Part shown: piece by piece, positions 10,717 through 20,897 of the stretch
Layout: every line of letters starts with the position of its first letter
Numbering within the stretch: the stretch's first letter is position 1
Assembly: GCA_013995675.1 (NCBI GenBank)
Contig: VWRR01000006.1
Span: forward strand, 1-64,000
Origin: Cyanidiococcus yangmingshanensis
Lineage: Eukaryota > Rhodophyta > Bangiophyceae > Cyanidiales > Cyanidiaceae
Reading direction: 5' to 3'
DNA: 64,000 nt
The notes under the pieces: generated by a model
Told to the model about the DNA's origin: nothing
What the model saw: only the letters and a program-made list of their open reading frames with translations
Database searches by the model: none
Made by a program: the position numbers and the translations under genes

Positions 10717-11826
10717 ATGACTCGATCCAGAGGTGCAGACGGAACGAGGAGCAAGCGCCAGCGCGACGCTGCAGCCGAGGACGGAGACGAGCTCGCTGCA
10801 GCGCTCTGCCAACGTCGCGCGGCTTCAGTAACCAAGCGTCTCGTTTTCGCTTACGCTTTGCTCGTCTTGGTGCTGGTCGGCTTTCCGCTGCTCTACATCA
10901 GGGCCGAGGACAACGGACTGATTCCACCGGCGCCGCAACTCTTGTCTGCCACCTCAGTTGGCGTCACCCTCACCAATATGCTGCTCGTCTCCAGCAGTGT
11001 CGTGTTTATCGGTGCACACGTGTCGGCGTCGCGAGCAAGTCATCGACAGTGCGTGTTCGAGCAGCTCCGCCAACGCGCTGGAAAACACGACGCTGACTCG
11101 GTCTCGGCAGCGCTCGCCGACCTGGAGCGAGACGTTATCGGACGAGGAGACGCCTTTCGGTTTCCGCTGATCGCCTCGCTCGGCCTGCTCGGTCTCTTTC
11201 TGGCGATACGCTATCTCCCACCCCGTCTAGTGCAGTGGCTGCTCGGTGCCTATGTGTCCATGGCAGCGTTGGTCTCCTTGACCAGCACCCTGTCGCCCCT
11301 GCTGGATATGATCGAGGCCCGTTTGCGACGTTCGCGTGCCAGGTCGCTCGGCATCCTCCTGTCGCGACGACTGTCCCTGTTCAGCGACATACTTGGGCTC
11401 CATGGTCGAGACTTGGTCAGTATGGCTGTGGCTGCCTCACTTTTGTACGCATATCGCGGAGCGAATGGTCTCAGCGCAGCCATGCTGAACAATGTGTTCG
11501 CAGCGAGCCTCGGTGTAGCAGGTATCGATCTCCTGGCCATTGGCGACTTTCAGACCGCGGTCGTGCTGCTGCTTGGTCTTTTCTTCTACGACATATTCTG
11601 GGTATTCGGCAGTCAACCCATCTTTGGAGACAATGTGATGGTATCGGTGGCCCGAGGCATCGACGGGCCCTTCAAGTTCGTCTTCTTCCGACCGCGAACT
11701 CACTTGGGCGCAACCCGCGAAACGTCCATGCTTGGTCTCGGTGACCTGGTGATTCCTGGACTCTTTGTGGCGCTGAAGCTCAGATTCGACAATCGTCGAG
11801 ACCGACACTATGACAGGCAGGCCTAG
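10717..11826 (+). CDS. Signal-peptide-peptidase-like aspartyl protease, C-terminus missing
   Basis: 369 residues from the first ATG (10717); the frame is open further upstream from a TTG but without family similarity. Several hydrophobic membrane segments are visible. Both catalytic motifs of GxGD intramembrane aspartyl proteases are present: FFYDIFWVF with Asp292 and LGLGDLVIPG with Asp343. Family members cut transmembrane peptides, usually in the ER. In SPP proteins two further membrane segments and a PAL motif follow the GxGD motif. Here the frame ends 26 residues after Asp343, in a polar tail, and no PAL motif is seen in the next 600 bases in any frame. The protein is therefore probably inactive or a pseudogene. 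The break coincides with a change to A-rich subtelomeric DNA. Confidence 0.8.
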   Translation: MTRSRGADGTRSKRQRDAAAEDGDELAAALCQRRAASVTKRLVFAYALLVLVLVGFPLLYIRAEDNGLIPPAPQLLSATSVGVTLTNMLLVSSSVVFIGAHVSASRASHRQCVFEQLRQRAGKHDADSVSAALADLERDVIGRGDAFRFPLIASLGLLGLFLAIRYLPPRLVQWLLGAYVSMAALVSLTSTLSPLLDMIEARLRRSRARSLGILLSRRLSLFSDILGLHGRDLVSMAVAASLLYAYRGANGLSAAMLNNVFAASLGVAGIDLLAIGDFQTAVVLLLGLFFYDIFWVFGSQPIFGDNVMVSVARGIDGPFKFVFFRPRTHLGATRETSMLGLGDLVIPGLFVALKLRFDNRRDRHYDRQA

Positions 11827-12480
11827 GCCAGTCGGTGTGTTTAACCACCTATGATCATAGAACTCTCAACAAAACACACCAAACTGTCCCTTACATACTA
11901 TACAACAAATATAAAAAGAAAATTACAGAGAAACAAAAGAACAACACCTCAAACGCACCGCCAAAACCCTTCAAAGCACTGCTAGAGCCCTGGGCTGACA
12001 CGCCATAAGAAGCTGCGCTGCGCTGGGCTCGACTGCGCTTTGCTAGGCTAAGCTCTCAGCCCTGGCGGACCCAGGCACACACCACCCTCGACTGCCCAGT
12101 CATACTCTCTCGAGAGGTCATCAAAAGACCCAAAAACTCAAAGCTACAACAATAACCAAAACAGAAACCAGACCAAATGAAACTCTACAAAAGACAAAAG
12201 AGAGAAAACGTCACCAAAACTCAACCACAAGCTCAAAGTACCAGGCGAGCGCAGATACCAATCCCGATCGTGCGTAGAGACGTCCCCGATCGCCCAATGG
12301 CCGCTCGATGATTCATATTCAGGTGAGCGCTGCCAGCCAGCATGGAGTGCGTAACCAGGACACGCTGAACCCCTACATATAAACAAACAACCACTGGTTG
12401 ATAGGGAGCTTGGCTCCATTGAAAGGGCCCAGAACAACCATATCCCTTTCAATCACACTCAACACGTTCATCCAAGAATG
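11827..12480. other. A-rich segment replacing the 3' ends of two convergent genes
   Basis: A-rich on the plus strand, apart from a GC-rich patch at 11990-12110 with imperfect GCTGCGCTGGG words and the word CTGGCGGACCCAGGCAC; a similar word, CTGGCGGAGCCAGGCAC, occurs near 16378. The minus-strand frame of 102 codons at 12144-12452 has no motif. The segment sits exactly where the protease gene on the left and the kelch pseudogene on the right both stop. Confidence 0.5.
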
Positions 12481-13690
12481 AGCCTATGCATTCACCTGAG
12501 CACGGCCGGTAATCCATGCCCAGGGACACAAACTAAGTTCGAACAATCACGAATCACTCATGTCGGCTGCACAGCTGCTCGAGTCTCCATAACCTTGTCC
12601 GCCAAAAATCTGCAGACTACCCAGAGCATTAGCAAGGCTTGTGATGTTACTCCTTTGTTCAGAGTACTTGTCTAAAGACAGCTTACCAAAGGTTTTATAG
12701 GCTGCAGAGCTGCTGACGCTAGTCTTCTCAGCCATGGAAATCCAGGCGGATAAACTTGTTTTCTAGGCCCAGCGGTCAATCAGATATCCATGCTGTGCGC
12801 TACTGTTTCCGAATCCAAATTTGCCGAATATCCAGAGATTTCCTTCATGTCCGCCCACGATGATTGCCTATAACGCGCTCCAGGTGCATCGAAGGCTTTC
12901 ATCTCAACTGGGGCGCCGCGGTTGCCTGGATGCTTGGACCCAGTTGATCCATTCATGTATGCCCACTTGAGTGGCGAAATGTTGACGGACCGCTAATCAG
13001 AAAATGAGAATCTGCTTGGGAATTACTTCTAGGCACTCATCTGCATACAACCGTACGAACCCATCGGTCCCATTCGAGCATGCTGCACGGGCTCGACATC
13101 CAGGTTTGTATTCGGGACCATAGGTGGCTTTTCGCCCGTACACCGCTGCAGCGCCAGCGGTGTCATTCTATGCCATCCACATCCAGTTGTCGTATATCGT
13201 GTTGTACAACAAGATCTAGTTCAAATGGCCAAACGTACCTTTGACGTCATAACCAAGCCCTCCAAACAGCTAGAGATGCCGCTTACCAGTCAGCCAGCGT
13301 GTGTTTCCGTCTCGAGCTGCAGTAATACTTTTTGGGTTGCCCTCGCGAATCTTTTCGTGTGCTTCAGGCTGTTTGATCGTTGAGTTGACTCCGAACGATA
13401 TCCACTCCAAGGAGATTCTGCTGAAGCGCCATGAATCAATAGTACCTCTAAATACACCGAAGCGTTAAGCCTATCACCACCAAACAGCTGGACCGAACCC
13501 AAGCTTCCCACCCAAGCGCCGGCACTGCCTCGTCCGCCTGGAGCGCTCCTACAGAAGCCTGGTCCAGAGCTTCGTACTTTCCAGGATCCCTGGTGCGAGT
13601 TCTTCCATCAATTGAGGCCCAGTTTACTGCTCTCATTAGCGCTGAAATGGCCATAACCTACTTGGGAGTCGTTAGCGCCAACGAGAACTG
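12480..13690 (-). pseudogene. Decayed paralogue of the kelch-trefoil gene (kelch half only)
   Basis: Blocks along this interval align in order with 8101-9300 of the intact gene. The right end keeps the signal-peptide region (TGGCCATAACCTACTTGGGA here, TGGCCACAACCCACTTGGGA in the intact gene near 9250). Inner blocks keep LQIFGGQGYG and VQLFGG blade motifs in short minus-strand frames at 12547-12735 and 13290-13511. The copy is broken by several stops and frame changes and no long frame remains. The length from first to last match (about 1.2 kb) equals that of the intact kelch half, so few large deletions occurred inside. The Thr-Pro stalk and the trefoil half are absent; the copy stops at the A-rich segment ending near 12480. 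The divergence suggests an old duplication. Confidence 0.75.
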
Positions 13691-13699
13691 GGGCACCAC

Positions 13700-14873
13700 G
13701 AAAATTGAGCACCTCATTCCGAAAACGCCGCTAAGGAGCTTTTCGTAACGAGCTTTCTTTCAGCAGATGAATCATTCTCGAAGAGTCGTTTGCACAATGA
13801 GCGCTCATGTGCGGAGCTTTTGAGAACATGTACAAAACCCAAAACAAAACATCAAAGCCAACACGAATTCGTTCTTCGCACAAAAACGCGGGCATTCAAA
13901 CTTTGTGACGTCGGCTATATCATCAAGTTCGGGCCGCTTAAAGGCTGCTGTATCCTCAAATACATGCCGCAAAGCCGATCCGAATTCGCTGGTATTTGAC
14001 TCGAAGGAGAAACTTTCGGATACTCAATGTCCAGTTTATATGTATTGGACGCTCGCTATGACGGTTGCGGCTAATTCAGATAGGCGAAGTATCGTGACCT
14101 GCACGCTGCGAGAAGAGAGAATTGCCTTTGATTGTGGAGTCATGTCCTCTTCCAAACTTCCTCTTTCGTGCGTGCACGGCATGATGGAGGGATCCGAAGC
14201 TTCAAAATCTTGCTGTGCGATGTTCAAAGAACGCGTAACCTGCCCACTACTTTTGTCATGCTTTTTCCTTCCTTCTATTTCAGTTCGTTCAGTGTTCCCT
14301 GTTCGAACTTGGTTCGGACTCCTCGAAAACCAGCTCGCCCGCCTTGCTTGGTTTCCAGCAACGCTTTTTTCTGATCATGACTTCCCGCGGATATTCATCG
14401 AGTCGTGCAGTTACGAGAATAGCTCCAGGCAGCATCATATCAATCCAAATGTAACCCAGCTCTCATTCATGCACTATGCAGTTTACGAAAGGGTGCATGC
14501 GTTTCTACGCCAGAAACACCCCAAATTGGGCAGACTATCCATCTAGCAGAGATGGAAGAACATTTCTCCTGCAATCTGAAAACAGCGATCGTTCGCTTCT
14601 TCATGAATCGAATGCGCATCCCTTCCAGGAGCAAGCCTAACGGCATGAATACCTCAGGTCTGATGAACACGACGCCGGCAGGTGCTCCGTCGGCGGGCCA
14701 AAAGCCGCATTTATGCACGAAAGTCATATTCCACCGGAAAAGTTTACCTTTTCAAAATACTTGCCTCAAATGTCAAAACCCCATGAAATATCGAGCTACC
14801 AGCCAGCATTCGAAGAACCAGATGGTTCGTCGGTCCATCCTACCAAAACCCCAACAACGCGCGTCGCGCTCGC
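13700..14873. other. Intergenic region, no supported gene
   Basis: A 213-codon plus-strand frame at 13905-14546 begins with GTG, overlaps minus-strand frames and has no recognised motif. The 86-codon minus frame at 14467-14727 is also unrecognised. Either could be a gene remnant. The part next to 13700 should have been the promoter of the kelch pseudogene. Confidence 0.4.
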
Positions 14874-15536
14874 TCAGGCGCCACTCAAACAGGTCTCATT
14901 GAAAACCACACCAACCACATGCTCGGCACTGAAGAAGGTCGTGTATTGCGATGCACTCACATTGTACAAACTGCTGCCGATATCAGCGGGAATATTCGCA
15001 AAGAGATTCCCAGCCCCAGCCAAAAAGTAGACTTGTGGATTGCCGCCCGTAAACGTCGAGATAAACAGCAGGGGCGTATCCGACGTCTCGGATCCAGTGA
15101 AAAAGTGCGGCCATCCTGCTGGAATGATCGCAACATCCCCGGGCGCAAGCGGTTCTTTCAGCAGAACCAGGGATCCGTTCGACGACCACAACGTAAAGGT
15201 GCCCTCTCCTTCCTGCACGTATGCATACTCAAGTACGTTTGTCTGCACATGCAGCTCCTGTATGCCACATTTGTTCACTTTGGATACCAAGGTGGAGACA
15301 CCAACACTCGTGAGTAAAGCATTCTGGACTCCATCATACAACTGAATGCTGCCAGCACTATTGTTCACCAGGAAAGCGCCTTGCGTAAAGGCGTTCTGCA
15401 CGTAATCACTGGGAGGCGCGGCCAGCAACTCCGCCGTGGTGCCCGCCTGGGGCATAGCGCCCGCAAACTTCGTAAAAACGACGACACATATACACAAAAG
15501 TGACAGCACGAAGATCTTGGTACGCTGTGCAAACAT
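14874..15536 (-). CDS. Secreted germin-like single-domain cupin
   Basis: 220 residues from the ATG at 15536 (a TTG six codons upstream is also open). The N-terminus is a clear signal peptide: KIFVLSLLCICVVVF followed by small residues. The rest matches the germin / spherulin cupin fold, a secreted beta-barrel that usually binds manganese. Motif 1 reads ELHVQTNVLEYAYVQEG, with His96 and Glu103 kept but the second His of the usual HxH replaced by Gln98. Motif 2 reads GDVAIIPAGWPHFF, with His144 kept. Germins act as oxalate oxidases, superoxide dismutases or ligand-binding wall proteins. With three of four metal ligands, activity here is uncertain. There are several N-glycosylation sites. Confidence 0.82.
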   Translation of the reverse strand: MFAQRTKIFVLSLLCICVVVFTKFAGAMPQAGTTAELLAAPPSDYVQNAFTQGAFLVNNSAGSIQLYDGVQNALLTSVGVSTLVSKVNKCGIQELHVQTNVLEYAYVQEGEGTFTLWSSNGSLVLLKEPLAPGDVAIIPAGWPHFFTGSETSDTPLLFISTFTGGNPQVYFLAGAGNLFANIPADIGSSLYNVSASQYTTFFSAEHVVGVVFNETCLSGA

Positions 15537-17105
15537 CTCTTGGAGTCTATTCAATCAAAGTCAGAAGGTGCTTAATAGACTGTGTGACTTTGAACCACAA
15601 CAACAACAATAGAACTCAACTATCGATAAGTATCCACCGTCGGCTTTGTAGCCACGCGCAGCTGTGCGGCAAGATTCATGCGTCGTAACCTTTTGTCTTT
15701 TTCTGGAGGTTTCAACACAAGGAACAAGCTTTGCGTCCTATGCTGACCTCATAAACTTTTGTGTACGGCGCAAGTGCTTGCGCGAGATTGAACTCCACGC
15801 GCGGCGGCGGATCGAATCGCCAAATGGACGCGAACGCCCTCGACCAGTCGTATCCGTAGGTACTGGTAGCGGGCGAAACACCTGCTGGAGCTGGGAACCG
15901 CCACCAGAGATCTTGACAACATCTTCATCGAGAGGAAAATGTGTGATCCATAAACTCAATTTTTACTGGTTTCGGGAAGATGCCTAGGCACAAAGCTTTA
16001 CACCAAAACTGGAAGACAGGTCTTTACTTCTAGCTTGTTCAGTTTCTGGGAGGTGTCTAGGCAACTATCTCTGCACGAGCGCGTGAAGACTGAGTAACTG
16101 TTGGGGTGGTGGCTTGCTTTCGCGTGAGTCAGGGCTATTGTTTCGGTCTAGGTCTGTGGCCTTCTCCTCGGTGGTTATATGGACTCGACAATATTGGAAT
16201 TTACTGGAGTTGTAGAGGGCTCAACGAGGGCCCCTTTCACTCGCTGTCTGCAGACGAGCTTGATCCTTCGCTGGGCACTGCTGCCCCCATAGCTCTGGCT
16301 AGTGCTTCCTATGGAGGGTGCCGTTCCGTAGACTCTGCGAGACGACCGCTCGTTCTTGTTGCACGGGTGCCAAGCTCTGGCGGAGCCAGGCACCCTGGGC
16401 GGCGTCTGTGACGCGCTCGGCAAGCGCTGGGTTCTTCGATCGTTTCAACGGGCGCTCTTGATCAAGGAGCTGGCTAGTCAGTAGGCTCTGTGAACGTTGG
16501 GCTGATTTTTTCATGGCTAACGAGGACTTTGGAGTATCTCGCTGCCAAGCACAGATTGAAAGCCCTGTTAACGTGGTTGTGGCACCCGTCTAGAGACTGC
16601 GTTAGCAAGGACGATAAGGACGAACATTCGGGTGGACATCTCGATCGCATCCATGTTTGGACCCTACCTATCACCTCAACGGTCGCTGTCAGGAATCTAG
16701 CGCTAAGTGTGATGACTCTCATTTATAAATTCTGGTCCGTTCTCATGCATCTGCGATAGATGGGCTTGTTTTGGTGACTCTACATGAGCCTACTTCTTCG
16801 AATGAGGCTTTTCTGTGAACGGCTCCGTGCTCAGGAGCGAGCATCCGGCCGAGATGACCGCGCCTAGCGCTGGGCCTCAAATACATCTTTCGCCGTCCAT
16901 GAGATGCTAAACTTCGGGCGAATGCCCATTTTCAGTGCACCAATGGATTATGATGGATCCGTTGAATCCATTGATTGCACGCTTGTTTAGAAACGGTTGG
17001 TACAAAGCACTCCCCGAGAGCATTCTCGAGAACGGATCACGCCAAAAGGCGAGATACACGAGAACCAGGGACAGATTGACGGGAGAAATGAACCGGATTT
17101 ATACT
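15537..17105. other. Gene-free end of the subtelomeric zone
   Basis: 1.6 kb with only short, motif-free frames. The T-rich patch at 16020-16500 resembles the subtelomeric DNA near 300-720 in composition. It includes CTGGCGGAGCCAGGCAC near 16378, close to a word near 12062. Conserved genes start to the right of this stretch. Confidence 0.45.
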
Positions 17106-20100
17106 TCACAGCGCCGGAACTGGTCCATCCCGAGCATCATCCAGGTCGAAAATAAGGCTTGCTTCCTCTTGCATTTCGAAACGGATTCGCTCCAAAACGT
17201 TCTGAGGCATTTTTGGTCGCAGACGTGCCGCCAGCTCTTCGAATCGTGTCGAGTTCGCAACAATGTACTCTTGGGCACATCTGACCATTTCCTGGAGCTT
17301 TCCGGGACGAACTTCATCGATGCTCATGACTGCAATCTCTGGATTGTAGCGAAAGTAGACGCTCGGTGGGAGCACATCCTCCAGAATGTGATGGACGCTC
17401 TCCGTTCCGACTGCGGAGTCCACAATCGAGTTAATCACGTCGTTCCAGCTCATTCGACTTGAGGCAGCCGCAGCATTGCCACTGCCATCCGAAGAGACCG
17501 CTGCACTGGCGGCCGCTTCCGTAAGGGCATTGGCGGCGTCACTCTCAGAGGCGAGACCTCCGTCGCCAATCGCGGCCTCTGCCGCCGGGGCCCCGTCGGC
17601 CCAGTTCGTCGGAGCTGGTGTACGGCTCTTTTCTGCGACTCCCGTTCCCACACTCACCAACAGCTCAATAGGGACGTTCGGAAAGAGGCGCCTCGCCTCG
17701 TGCGCAGCTACTCCTGCCGGATTATTGGCAACCAGGGCCCCGTCAGCGTGAATGAGTCCATTCAGCACAATCTCCGAAAAGAATGTCGGTGCCGCAGAGG
17801 AGGCGCGCATTCCCTGCCAGAGAGTTGCGTCAACTGTGCCCGGATAGCGCGACTCTTGGCCCGGCGCATAGCAGTAATTTCGAAACAAGTGCAACTGGTG
17901 CGGTCGCCGGTTCATCACTGAGCTAACGAAAAAGACGTAGTTCATGTCCCGATCCATGCTAGAGTCGATCAACCGCAGTGAGCCGGCTTCACGCTTGAGT
18001 ATACTCTCGAAAAGATCCGTGTCATAGTATGCTCGGGTGAGAAGCATCTTTGGGGCACTGCTCAGCTTCTTCGCAAAAATCTTTCCAATAAGCTCGCGGT
18101 AGAGGGTCTCGACCTCTTCGACGGGTCGTCGTCGAATGCCCAGCGAGCCGGCAATAATCGCACCAGTCGATGTGCCACAAATGATATCGAACATTTCATG
18201 CAGTGGACAACCCGTCAGTTTGGTGATGTGCTTCAAGATCTCAAACGACATCAGGGCCCGCGTGCCGCCTCCGTCGAGCGCTAGGATTCGTAGGCCACGC
18301 TGGCCTCGAACGCGCGGTCTCCAGTGGTGCACACCGAGACATGCTAGCGCTCGACGAGACGCACGAGCCACATCCTCGGGGTAACCCACACGAGTGCCTT
18401 GTGCCATAGACTCGAGAACTCGGACCAGTCGGCGATTTCGATAAAACATAGCCCGGTCAATCATGGGCGCATCCATCGCCAAGGTGCCAATAAGCATAGA
18501 GGCACTCCACTTGGCCTGCATTTCCCATGCTTCTCCAACAACAGGTGCCTCCAAAATGCGTAAAAGATCGCCAACAAGACTGGGATGACGAAGAATTTCG
18601 AGTTTGCCCTGCGGCATAATGTTCGCGAGATTCGCCAACGCCCCCGCTGCTAACGACACGGTAAACGCCGTCTCTCTGGGACCAAAGCCCGGTGATCCCT
18701 TTCGTTGGTCCCCGGATTCATTCGAGAGAGCCGATCTGTCTTGGGTCGAAATCGATAGCGGGCGACCGGCGTAATTCAGGCTCAACGCGTTCAATAGAGG
18801 AGAAAGACCTACTTCTTCGATGAATGCGATTGCTTGCTTGCGAGTTCGAATGGCCATCGCTGCCTCAGCTGCTGCGCGAAGTGTTAACTGTTGGACTCGT
18901 TCGACGAGCGCATCGAAGGCTTCAGCGTCGGCGTGCACGTTGCCGCCGCCAGCTCCGTAGTGGCGCGACAAGAGCAGACGTTGAATAGATTCAATGCCAT
19001 AATCGTCAGACTCGCCAGGCTCGTCGCGACCGGAATCCGCTCCCTGTTTAGGGCGGAACCAGCCGAATGGAAGTGGTACAGACCACCAGTTCCTCGTCTT
19101 TTCCGCGGCTTGGCCGGCTTGAGTAAACGATTCAGTGGCGGTAGCGCTCGTTTTTGACTCGGCCGAGCTGCGGGAATCCTTCCTCTTTGGGGATGCAGCT
19201 GGAGTAATCTTCGTCTGTCTCGGAAGGTTGCTGTCAATAAGACTCGCTCCGTCAGCAGGTGCAAATTGCGTCTGCGGTTTCACAGTGGACGCATTTGGTG
19301 GCTTGGACAACGTATCTGCGTTTCTCCCTGTGCTGGCTTTCTTTTCAGCAGTCTCTGCCGCGGCACCGTCTCTATCGCCTCGATTGCGTTTCGCGGGTGC
19401 CGATGTGGGTGCGCTGGCCATGATCGCACTCGCAGTAGCGAAAGCAGAAGCCATGGAGCTACCACTATCAGCACCGGAGAGCACAGCAAACGAGGCGTCT
19501 TCGCGGGCCATGGCATCCGCTGCGTTGGTGTAAGTGCGGATGCGTTGTGCCTCTTCGCGTCGCTTGCGCCCTCCGGCGCTCAGCGCTGATATCGAATGCC
19601 AGAGGTTGCCAAGCGCAGAGATTGGGACATACAGTATGTTCCCACTAGGAGATGCCTTCGCAGTCACTACATTCGATCTTGTTGTCGCGGTCTTTTGGCT
19701 GTCATATGGAGCCGACCCGCGCTCTGAAATGTCTTGCTCTTGAGTCCTCTCCAGAGACTCTGCTAGCATGGTTTCAGGGTCTGCTCCGGATTTCGACACG
19801 TCTCCTGTACGCTCCCAGGATGTCATTGCAGCGGCCAACGAATCCATCACATGGGCAGGAACAGGCACGGCGATATCAGTCTCGGTCGTTGAAGTCTCGA
19901 GCGCGTCGATTTCATCCCTCTTGCCACTTCCAGGCGCCGTCGATTGCCTCTCAGAGGTATCGCCTTTCGGCTTGGAGCTCGCTTCGGAAGCATCAACGCC
20001 TGGCGTCATGACTTCGTCGAAAATAACTCGCTGCACTTCATACGGCACGAAGGAAGAACGCTGTTCAAGGTGAGCAGATGTCGGCTTGAGTAGGCCCGCC

Positions 20101-20897
20101 TTGGCGACACGGTCCCGTATCTCACACTCAGTCAACAGATCATAGAGGACAACTTCAGGGATATTACCAAATGCGCGAAGAAAACGTCGGCGCTTTGACG
20201 AAAACGTTGAGGTTAAATTTCCATCACGGTTTGATGGTGCCTGTGAGCGTGATGTTCTGGGAAGCCCTTGTGATAAAATCGTCTCTAGAGCACTAGGCCT
20301 GGGCCGCGGAGGGCCTTCGCCTGCCTTACGTGGCTCAGGTTCTCGCAATTTCCCCTCACGCTCGATCTCGAGCGTGTTCTCAAGCTGCCCCTCAGCTGAG
20401 GCAGTGATGCGTCCCGAAGGCTCGTGCCAAATACTCGAGAGCTGGCTCCAGAGCGAGCGAGCCAGAGGAACGCACATCCGCGCCGCGTGTCGAGCGACAC
20501 GATAAACTCCTACACTGACACCAAACGCACCTTGACTGACAATTCGAAACATGGCGGACTCTCTGGGGGCGTTTTCGCTCTCGCTTGGTCGACGCTGCTC
20601 CGTTGGAGGGGTCCTCTCGACAGCTGCCGCGCCTTTTTGAGAAGGACTCTCTGTCCATGTGCTCTTCTGGTCCCGCGAGACTGGCTCTGATGGCCGTCGC
20701 CCTGCCGCACATGTCAGTCGACGCAAGCCAGCAGAGGTGTCCTTGGCCCAACGGGGGCGGCGACGGTGTCGCCAGCGGTGGCTCTTTCGGCCAGCGGAGT
20801 GCGCGGCAACTTGCTCTGATGAGGCAGGAAACCGTCGCTGAGACAGTCCTGGGGTCGCGGTGAGCGTCAGAAATGCCGCGGCTGCAGCTTTCGTCAT
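17106..20897 (-). CDS. ARM-repeat patatin-like phospholipase, likely organelle-targeted
   Basis: 1263 residues starting at an ATG. The first 80 residues are rich in Arg, Ala and Ser, like a transit peptide. Residues about 90-680 are low-complexity and acidic/basic, poorly conserved. Residues about 700-860 look helical (AALANLANIMPQ and similar), consistent with armadillo-type repeats. The patatin domain follows: LALDGGGTRAL oxyanion loop near residue 876, nucleophile elbow CGTSTGAI near 911 (Ser in GxSxG), and catalytic Asp in DGALVANNPAG near 1053. The domain order resembles the plant ARM-patatin galactolipases and the animal iPLA2-gamma group, which remove acyl chains from membrane lipids. 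The Ser-Asp dyad looks intact. About 80 residues, rich in Ala and Ser, are inserted after the SVGTG motif before the C-terminus. Confidence 0.85.
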   Translation of the reverse strand: MTKAAAAAFLTLTATPGLSQRRFPASSEQVAAHSAGRKSHRWRHRRRPRWAKDTSAGLRRLTCAAGRRPSEPVSRDQKSTWTESPSQKGAAAVERTPPTEQRRPSESENAPRESAMFRIVSQGAFGVSVGVYRVARHAARMCVPLARSLWSQLSSIWHEPSGRITASAEGQLENTLEIEREGKLREPEPRKAGEGPPRPRPSALETILSQGLPRTSRSQAPSNRDGNLTSTFSSKRRRFLRAFGNIPEVVLYDLLTECEIRDRVAKAGLLKPTSAHLEQRSSFVPYEVQRVIFDEVMTPGVDASEASSKPKGDTSERQSTAPGSGKRDEIDALETSTTETDIAVPVPAHVMDSLAAAMTSWERTGDVSKSGADPETMLAESLERTQEQDISERGSAPYDSQKTATTRSNVVTAKASPSGNILYVPISALGNLWHSISALSAGGRKRREEAQRIRTYTNAADAMAREDASFAVLSGADSGSSMASAFATASAIMASAPTSAPAKRNRGDRDGAAAETAEKKASTGRNADTLSKPPNASTVKPQTQFAPADGASLIDSNLPRQTKITPAASPKRKDSRSSAESKTSATATESFTQAGQAAEKTRNWWSVPLPFGWFRPKQGADSGRDEPGESDDYGIESIQRLLLSRHYGAGGGNVHADAEAFDALVERVQQLTLRAAAEAAMAIRTRKQAIAFIEEVGLSPLLNALSLNYAGRPLSISTQDRSALSNESGDQRKGSPGFGPRETAFTVSLAAGALANLANIMPQGKLEILRHPSLVGDLLRILEAPVVGEAWEMQAKWSASMLIGTLAMDAPMIDRAMFYRNRRLVRVLESMAQGTRVGYPEDVARASRRALACLGVHHWRPRVRGQRGLRILALDGGGTRALMSFEILKHITKLTGCPLHEMFDIICGTSTGAIIAGSLGIRRRPVEEVETLYRELIGKIFAKKLSSAPKMLLTRAYYDTDLFESILKREAGSLRLIDSSMDRDMNYVFFVSSVMNRRPHQLHLFRNYCYAPGQESRYPGTVDATLWQGMRASSAAPTFFSEIVLNGLIHADGALVANNPAGVAAHEARRLFPNVPIELLVSVGTGVAEKSRTPAPTNWADGAPAAEAAIGDGGLASESDAANALTEAAASAAVSSDGSGNAAAASSRMSWNDVINSIVDSAVGTESVHHILEDVLPPSVYFRYNPEIAVMSIDEVRPGKLQEMVRCAQEYIVANSTRFEELAARLRPKMPQNVLERIRFEMQEEASLIFDLDDARDGPVPAL

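Noticed and set aside
13905-14546. Plus-strand frame of 213 codons
   Set aside because: Starts with GTG, has no motif, and lies in a decayed region beside the kelch pseudogene.
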